Source: Caulobacter sp. NIBR2454
Lineage (GTDB): Bacteria > Pseudomonadota > Alphaproteobacteria > Caulobacterales > Caulobacteraceae
Assembly: GCF_027474405.1 (NCBI RefSeq)
Contig: NZ_CP114871.1
Location: forward strand, 1,373,001-1,437,000
DNA length: 64,000 nucleotides
Direction of reading: 5' to 3'
The position numbers and the translations under genes were made by a program. The notes below the pieces were generated by a model. It was not told the origin of the DNA, searched no databases, and saw only the letters and a program-made list of their open reading frames with translations. Within the stretch, counting starts at the first letter, position 1; each line of letters starts with the position of its first letter. Below, in pieces: positions 59,108 to 64,000 of this stretch.

Positions 59108-59373
59108 TTAGGGCGCTGGCCGAAAGGGTCGTTGATGCCGGGCAGTTGGGTCTCGTTTACCGGGCGATTGGCGGTGGCGGGGTCCATTTGTTCGCGCGTG
59201 CTCTTGGGCGCGGACGGCTGGTTGGCCTCCGACGAGGATTTCTCAGCCTCATAGCGCGCCTTGGCGGCGGCGCCGAACATAGGCGCCGGGCGCTCAAGCG
59301 GCCCGACCTTGCCGCAAGCCGCCGCAAGCATGGCTCCAGCCCCGACGGCGATGATCACAAGGCTGCGGTTCAT
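59104..59373 (-). CDS. lptM: Small lipoprotein of the LptM type
   Basis: An 89-residue lipoprotein: [14 protein letters not shown] with the lipobox Cys and the GPLxxP motif of LptM (the LptD maturation factor). The rest is polar and probably disordered ([13 protein letters not shown] in part). Its position between argH and lysA is the conserved arrangement of lptM-type genes. Overlaps both neighbours by 4 nt. The mature part is longer than E. coli LptM, so the symbol is used with caution. Confidence 0.75.
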   Translation of the reverse strand: MNRSLVIIAVGAGAMLAAACGKVGPLERPAPMFGAAAKARYEAEKSSSEANQPSAPKSTREQMDPATANRPVNETQLPGINDPFGQRPK

Positions 59374-60788
59374 GCGAGGATCTCCTTCCAGCGCGCGATC
59401 TGCGCGCGGACCTGGGTGGGTGCGGTTCCACCATAGCTTACGCGGCTGGCGACCGAAGCGGCAGGGGTAAGAACGGAATAGACTGCATCGGTGATCCCGG
59501 CGTTCAGCGCCTGAAGCTCCGGCAGGGGCAGGTTCGGCAGGTCGCAGCCCAATTCCTCACAGCGCTTTACCGCCGCACCCGTCACATGGTGGGCGTCGCG
59601 GAAGGGCAGGCCCAGCTCGCGCACCAGCCAGTCAGCCAGGTCCGTGGCGGTGGAAAAGCCCGCGCCCGCCGCCGCGCCCATGCGCTCCGCGTTCGGGGTC
59701 AGGTCGGCGACCATGCCAGCCATGGCCAGCAGCGACAGCTCCAGGGCGTCGAAGGCCTCGAAGGTCGGGACCTTGTCTTCCTGCATGTCCTTTGAATAGG
59801 CCAGCGGTAGACCCTTCATCACCACGGTCATGGTGGTGAGCGAACCCAGGATACGGCCGACCTTGGCGCGGATGAGCTCGGCGGCGTCAGGGTTCTTCTT
59901 CTGCGGCATGATCGAACTGCCGGTGGTGAAGGCGTCGGTCAGCTTGATGAAGCCGAACTGCGGGGTCATCCAGACCACGATCTCCTCGGCCAGGCGCGAC
60001 AGGTGGGTGGCGCAGATCGAGGCGGCCGACAGGGCTTCCAGCGCGAAATCGCGGGCCGAGACGCTGTCGAGCGAATTGGCGGTCGGGCGATCAAAGCCAA
60101 GGGCGCCCGCCGTCTGATGACGATCGATGGGGAAGGGCGACCCCGCCAGGGCGGCGGCGCCCAGCGGGCACTCGTTCATTCGGGCGCGGGCGTCCTTGAA
60201 CCGCGAGGCGTCGCGGCCGAACATCTCGACATACGCCATCAGGTGGTGGCCGAAGGTCACCGGCTGGGCCGGTTGGAGATGCGTGAAGCCCGGCATCAGG
60301 GTGTCGGCATGGGCTTCGGCCGTGGCGATCAAGGCGCGTTGCAGGGCCTCGATCTGCGCCGCTGAGCGGTCGCAGGCCTCGCGCACCCAAAGGCGAAAGT
60401 CGAGCGCCACCTGGTCATTGCGCGAACGGGCGGTGTGCAGGCGGCCGGCGGTCGCGCCGATCAGCTCGCGCAGCCGCGCTTCGATATTCATGTGGATGTC
60501 TTCGTATTCCTCGCGGAATGGGAAGGCGCCGGCCCTGATCTCACCCTCGATGGCGTCGAGGCCTTTGAGGATTTCAGCAGCATCTTCGCTTGTAATCACG
60601 CCCTTGCTGGACAACATCGCGGCATGGGCGCGTGAGCCCGCCAGATCCTGCGCCCAGAGGCGCTTGTCGAAGCTGATGGAGACGTTGATCGCCTGCATCA
60701 GTTCCGCGGGTTTGGCGGAGAAGCGACCGCCCCACATGGCTTGGCCCTCGGCCTTAGGGGAGGGCGCATTGGAGGCGTTGTCGGTCAT
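59370..60788 (-). CDS. argH: Argininosuccinate lyase
   Basis: Splits argininosuccinate to arginine and fumarate. The 472-residue protein has [13 protein letters not shown] near the start, [16 protein letters not shown] near 119, [16 protein letters not shown] near 167, and the signature [12 protein letters not shown] at 290-301. The annotated ATG at 60788 abuts the divergent tlpA ATG; a second ATG at residue 18, with GAGGGCC upstream and directly before WGGRF, is a plausible alternative start. First gene of argH-lptM-lysA. Confidence 0.95.
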   Translation of the reverse strand: MTDNASNAPSPKAEGQAMWGGRFSAKPAELMQAINVSISFDKRLWAQDLAGSRAHAAMLSSKGVITSEDAAEILKGLDAIEGEIRAGAFPFREEYEDIHMNIEARLRELIGATAGRLHTARSRNDQVALDFRLWVREACDRSAAQIEALQRALIATAEAHADTLMPGFTHLQPAQPVTFGHHLMAYVEMFGRDASRFKDARARMNECPLGAAALAGSPFPIDRHQTAGALGFDRPTANSLDSVSARDFALEALSAASICATHLSRLAEEIVVWMTPQFGFIKLTDAFTTGSSIMPQKKNPDAAELIRAKVGRILGSLTTMTVVMKGLPLAYSKDMQEDKVPTFEAFDALELSLLAMAGMVADLTPNAERMGAAAGAGFSTATDLADWLVRELGLPFRDAHHVTGAAVKRCEELGCDLPNLPLPELQALNAGITDAVYSVLTPAASVASRVSYGGTAPTQVRAQIARWKEILA

Positions 60789-61421
60789 ATGAGCGAAGTC
60801 CAGGCGGAGAAACCCAGGCCCGACCTTTTGAAGTGGGCCATCCGGGGCGTCGCCCTGATCGGCGTCGCGGCGGTTCTATACGTCATAGGCGCCTCCGCAT
60901 TCAAATCCCCAGCGGGCGAAGATGGCTTGGCGGACCTGTCCGACCTGCGCCGGGCGAGCCTGGCCAAGCTGGATGTGCCCGCCGAACCGCGCGCCATGCC
61001 GACCGTCGGCTTCACCGACGCGGACGGTAAAGCCCTGACCCTAGCCGACTTCAAGGGCGAGGTGGTCGTGCTGAACCTGTGGGCGACCTGGTGCGCGCCC
61101 TGCAAGAAGGAGATGCCGACCCTCGCCGGGTTGCAGGCGGCCTACGCCACCCAGCCGGTGAAGGTGCTGGCTGTCAGCGTTGATCGCGACGACGACCTCA
61201 ATATCGCCAAGGCCGACATCGCCGCCGTGCCGCCGCTGAAACTCTATCGCGACCCGGGATACAAGCTCGCCTTCGGCCTGACGCCGCGCGCCGAGGGCTT
61301 CCCCACCACCTTGATCTTCGACAAGCAGGGACGTGAACGCGCCCGCCTGGCGGGTGAGGCGGACTGGAACAGCCCGGAGGCCCGTGAACTGGTGGAGCGC
61401 CTGATCCGCGAGAAAAGCTGA
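60789..61421 (+). CDS. TlpA-family thiol-disulfide reductase
   Basis: A membrane-anchored periplasmic thioredoxin of 210 residues: one N-terminal helix (about 16-37) and the redox motif WCAPC at 101-105 inside [16 protein letters not shown]. It fits the TlpA group that keeps cytochrome or copper-site cysteines reduced. GGAGG lies about 13 nt upstream of the ATG. The ATG is directly adjacent to the argH start on the other strand, so the promoter must lie in argH. Confidence 0.92.
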   Translation: MSEVQAEKPRPDLLKWAIRGVALIGVAAVLYVIGASAFKSPAGEDGLADLSDLRRASLAKLDVPAEPRAMPTVGFTDADGKALTLADFKGEVVVLNLWATWCAPCKKEMPTLAGLQAAYATQPVKVLAVSVDRDDDLNIAKADIAAVPPLKLYRDPGYKLAFGLTPRAEGFPTTLIFDKQGRERARLAGEADWNSPEARELVERLIREKS

Positions 61422-61521
61422 AGCGGGCTCACTTGATTAGCGATTGACCGCCTCGTTTGGCCATGCACAGCTTCGCTCCGCGCTGTTCCGTAGCGCACAA
61501 AAGTCAGGGAGACGGCGACAC

Positions 61522-61725
61522 ATGGCCACCGGTACGGTCAAGTGGTTCAACACCACCAAGGGCTTCGGCTTCATCCAACCTGAAGATGGCGGCAAGGACG
61601 TTTTCGTCCACATCAGCGCTGTCGAACGTGCAGGTCTGCGCTCTCTGAACGACGGTCAGCGCGTCAGCTACGAAGAAAAGGAAGAGCGCGGCAAGATCGC
61701 CGCCGTGGATCTGAAGGCCCTCTAA
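61522..61725 (+). CDS. Cold-shock protein (CspA family)
   Basis: A 67-residue single-stranded nucleic acid binding protein with both RNP motifs, KGFGFI and VFVHI, and the usual VKWFN start. GGGAG precedes the ATG; the upstream open frame has no conserved sequence. A hairpin terminator follows at 61753-61783. Several such genes usually exist per genome, so I give no number. Confidence 0.95.
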   Translation: MATGTVKWFNTTKGFGFIQPEDGGKDVFVHISAVERAGLRSLNDGQRVSYEEKEERGKIAAVDLKAL

Positions 61726-61752
61726 GGCGTCTCCAGGCGACAAGATTTCAGC

Positions 61753-61783
61753 GGGCGCCGGTCGTATGATCGGCGCCCGTTTC
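61753..61783 (+). terminator. Terminator of the cold-shock gene
   Basis: GGGCGCCG (61753-61760) pairs with CGGCGCCC (61771-61778), with a short wobble extension in the loop, followed by GTTTC. A moderate intrinsic terminator. Confidence 0.75.
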
Positions 61784-61785
61784 AT

Positions 61786-62541
61786 TTGCGGAGCCCGCGC
61801 CTGAGCGTCGATCCAAAGCTTCTCGAACCTATCGCCGACCGCGCCTGGCCCGCGGCCGAGCAATTTCGCATGGGCGGCTGGCGGTTGAACGCCTCCGTCG
61901 GCTTCTCCCAGCGGATCAACGCCTGCTGGCCTCTCGGCCGCCCTAGCGTCGCCGCGCCCAGGGCTATCGAAGCCGTGGAGCGTTGGTACGCCGCACGGGG
62001 CCTGCCACCGCGATTCAAGCTGACGGACCGCGCTGTCGCCCCACGGACCCTGGCGCAGCAATTGGAGAAGCGGGGCTATCGGCCCGCGAACCGCACGCTG
62101 GTCATGGTCGGCCCTTGCCGGGGCGAGGCGGACACCGGCGTTTTACTGGAAGGCGCTCCGGACCCTGCGTTCGAGGCGGTGTTCACCGCCACGGCCGGCG
62201 GCAACCTGGCGGACGCTCGGGAGCGGCTGGACGCCCTGCGCCGCATCGGCCCGCCCGCCCTGTTCGCCCGGATCGAAGGCGAGGCTGGCCCCGAAGCCAT
62301 TGGCGCCTCCGCCGTCGAGGGCGCGTGGGCGGGCGTTTTCGCCATGCGAACTGCGCCCGATCATCGCCGCAAGGGGCTGGCGCGGCGCGTGCTGTCGACC
62401 CTGCTACACGCCGCCGGCGGCGAGGGTGCGACGCGCGCCTATCTGCAGGTCGAGGCGAACAACGCGCCCGCCATCGCCATGTACGAGGCGGCCGGGTTCT
62501 CCACCGCCTATACCTACGCTTACTGGACCACCGGGGCCTGA
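61786..62541 (+). CDS. GNAT-family N-acetyltransferase
   Basis: An acetyltransferase of about 250 residues with the GNAT core MRTAPDHRRKGLARRVLSTLLHAA (in part: the RxxGLAxxL acetyl-CoA loop) near residue 185 and YLQVEANNAPAIAMYEAAGF near 225. The start is uncertain: the TTG at 61786 is the longest, but GGAG at 61790-61793 points to a CTG at 61801. Substrate unknown. Convergent with the EamA gene, overlapping it by 22 nt. Confidence 0.87.
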   Translation: MRSPRLSVDPKLLEPIADRAWPAAEQFRMGGWRLNASVGFSQRINACWPLGRPSVAAPRAIEAVERWYAARGLPPRFKLTDRAVAPRTLAQQLEKRGYRPANRTLVMVGPCRGEADTGVLLEGAPDPAFEAVFTATAGGNLADARERLDALRRIGPPALFARIEGEAGPEAIGASAVEGAWAGVFAMRTAPDHRRKGLARRVLSTLLHAAGGEGATRAYLQVEANNAPAIAMYEAAGFSTAYTYAYWTTGA

Positions 62542-63416
62542 GGACGTCGGGCGCTGGCCCATTGGGCAAGAACGACGCTGGCCAGGACGACCGTGCCGCC
62601 CAGAATCTGCTGCGCGGTAAGGCGCTCGCCGAACAGCCCCCAGGCGATCGCGCCGGAAAAGGCCGGCTGGATCAGCACCGTGACCGCGGCCACCGCCGTC
62701 GGCAGGCGGCCTAGCGACCAGGCGATGGCTCCCTGACCGATCACGTGTGTCGCCGCCAAGCCGACCAGAGCCCATCCGCCGTTAGTGGTCGCGGGAAGGA
62801 GCGATTCGCGCAGAGCCATCGCCACCACGAGAAGCGCGGCAGCGCCCGACAGGCTGGACCAGAACATGATCGCCGAGGCCGTGCTCCTGGCGCGCCCGGC
62901 TCGGGTGGCCAGAAGATAGCCGGCGTACCAGGCCGCGCCGAGGGTGGCGAGAACGTCGCCCAACAGGGGATTGGGGCCGGGCGTGCTGACCATGCCGCCG
63001 CCCATGGCCATGACGACCGCGCCTGTGATGGCTCCGGCCAAGCCGACGAGGAACAGGGCCTGCGGCCTCTCGCGAAACAGCATCCAGCCGATGATCGTCA
63101 CATAGATGGGCGCCAGATTGCCCAGCACCGTAGCGTTGGTCACTGACGTGAAGCCCAGCGAGTAGTGCCAGAGCGCCAAGTCTCCGCAGAGGAACAGACC
63201 ACCCAGAACGCCAGGCAGGGTAGGTCTTGTCAGCGAGGCGGCATCCCGGTTGGCGATGGCGATGATCGCCAGCACCGGCACGCTCAACCCCAGCCGCCAG
63301 AAGCCGATCGCCGCCGGCCCGGCGTCGGACAGCCGCACGAAGATCGGGGTCAGGCTGATGGCGCAGGCCCCGAACAGCAGGGCGGCGTAGGCGGTCCAGC
63401 GCGGAGCGGGGGTCAT
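62520..63416 (-). CDS. EamA/DMT-family transporter
   Basis: A 298-residue inner-membrane protein with ten predicted helices in two EamA repeats (GACAISLTPIFVRLSDAGPAAIGFWRL in part, and VLATLGAAWYAGYLLATRAG). Metabolite exporter by family, substrate unknown. Its 3' end overlaps the GNAT gene on the opposite strand. Confidence 0.9.
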   Translation of the reverse strand: MTPAPRWTAYAALLFGACAISLTPIFVRLSDAGPAAIGFWRLGLSVPVLAIIAIANRDAASLTRPTLPGVLGGLFLCGDLALWHYSLGFTSVTNATVLGNLAPIYVTIIGWMLFRERPQALFLVGLAGAITGAVVMAMGGGMVSTPGPNPLLGDVLATLGAAWYAGYLLATRAGRARSTASAIMFWSSLSGAAALLVVAMALRESLLPATTNGGWALVGLAATHVIGQGAIAWSLGRLPTAVAAVTVLIQPAFSGAIAWGLFGERLTAQQILGGTVVLASVVLAQWASARRPQAPVVQ

Positions 63417-63447
63417 AAGCCCGAGCTAGGCCGTTCGCCGGCCAGGC

Positions 63448-64000
63448 TCAAGCAAAACCCAGTTCGAGCTTGAGGTCGTGGGCCGTAACGCCCCGATCCC
63501 GCAGATCGGCCAAGGTTTCAGCCAGATCCCGTTTGGCGTAGCGCTTGCCATCCGGGCCGATCAGCAGCCGGTGGTGGCGATAGACCGGCGCCGGTAGGTC
63601 GAGCAGCGCTTGCAGCATGCGCTGAATGTGCGTCGCCTGGAACAGATCTTCACCGCGGATGACGTGACTGATCCCCTGCAGGGCGTCGTCGACCACGACG
63701 GCAAGATGATAGGCCACGCCCACGTCCTTGCGGGCCAGGACCACGTCGCCGGCCGACATGGGGTCAGCGGGAATCAACCCGGTCTCCCCGTCGGGCCCGC
63801 CGCCTTCCTCGATAAAGGTCAGACCGTCGAAACCGCTCAGCAACTCCGCGGCCGCGTCCAGCGAAAGGCGCCAAGCGAAGGGCTTGCCGGCGTCCAGCAG
63901 CGCGCGTTCCTTCGACGGGGAGAGCGGTGAACCACGGAAACCTTCAGCCGCGCCGTGCGGGGCGCTGGCGGCGGCCTCGGCGATTTCCTTGCGCGTGCGA
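63448..64000 (-). CDS. gluQ: Glutamyl-Q tRNA(Asp) synthetase (5' end beyond window)
   Basis: Attaches glutamate to the queuosine of tRNA-Asp. Only the C-terminal 184 residues are in the window; the frame runs off the right edge, so the N-terminal HIGH-like motif is not visible. Seen: TRKEI near the edge (the zinc-binding region), PADPMSAGDVVLARKDVGVAYHLAVVVDD in part, HVIRGEDLFQATHIQRMLQALL in part, and KRYAKRD in place of KMSKS. The short end without an anticodon-binding domain separates it from glutamyl-tRNA synthetase. Confidence 0.9.
   Translation of the reverse strand, partial: RTRKEIAEAAASAPHGAAEGFRGSPLSPSKERALLDAGKPFAWRLSLDAAAELLSGFDGLTFIEEGGGPDGETGLIPADPMSAGDVVLARKDVGVAYHLAVVVDDALQGISHVIRGEDLFQATHIQRMLQALLDLPAPVYRHHRLLIGPDGKRYAKRDLAETLADLRDRGVTAHDLKLELGFA

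Overview
The window is about 64 kb of GC-rich (roughly 68 percent by eye) alphaproteobacterial chromosome, almost certainly from a Caulobacter or very close relative. The strongest pointers are a PodJ-type polarity protein, a serralysin-like protease whose C-terminus resembles the surface-anchoring N-terminus of the Caulobacter S-layer protein RsaA, an Entner-Doudoroff operon (zwf-pgl-edd), a large TonB-dependent receptor, and CtrA-like and GANTC motifs upstream of podJ. Nothing in the window looks like a plasmid, an integrated prophage or an IS element; it is core chromosome with one small AT-rich islet.

Layout. 0-8 kb: dcd, a three-gene membrane/XRE-regulator cassette, a DEAD-box RNA helicase with a long repetitive tail, pstS behind a Pho box, a DUF3850 protein, an orphan promoter with two LacI-type operators, and an AraC regulator preceded by a triple palindrome. 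8-14 kb: TonB-dependent receptor, SapA-like protease, tRNA-Gly(CCC), PhnZ-like HD protein. 14-22 kb: astB, a LysE/RhtB exporter, an acyltransferase, then zwf-pgl-edd with an operator matching the orphan pair at 6.66 kb. 22-32 kb: Crp/Fnr regulator, SDR, PNPOx-like protein, DUF983, MocR regulator, CsgG-like secreted protein, two acyl-CoA dehydrogenases, an MprF-like lipid aminoacyltransferase. 32-40 kb: podJ, a TauE/TIGR02186/DUF3429 membrane set, pdeM and the ligase-associated DEXH helicase. 40.4-41.7 kb: AT-rich islet and a 15-codon ORF with its own terminator. 41.7-48.7 kb: DUF1345, SIMPL, DinG/XPD-like helicase, MFS transporter, small secreted proteins. 48.8-64 kb: chorismate mutase-hisC-tyrosine dehydrogenase, DUF2125, ChaC, ftsEX-ydcF-plsC, zinc-ribbon protein with a phosphoribosyltransferase, argH-lptM-lysA, TlpA, cold-shock protein, GNAT, EamA transporter and a truncated gluQ at the right edge.

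How the parts work together. Several tight operons are visible from 1-8 nt overlaps: the aromatic amino acid set, argH-lptM-lysA, ftsE-ftsX, zwf-pgl-edd and helicase-pdeM. Intergenic space is rich in palindromic repeats of at least four kinds; two families each have two copies here, and a 40-bp perfect palindrome lies inside the DEXH helicase coding sequence. The least explained parts are the AT-rich islet with the adjacent 15-codon ORF, and the gene-less LacI-operator promoter at 6.66 kb. All functional calls come from reading motifs by eye; no database search was run.
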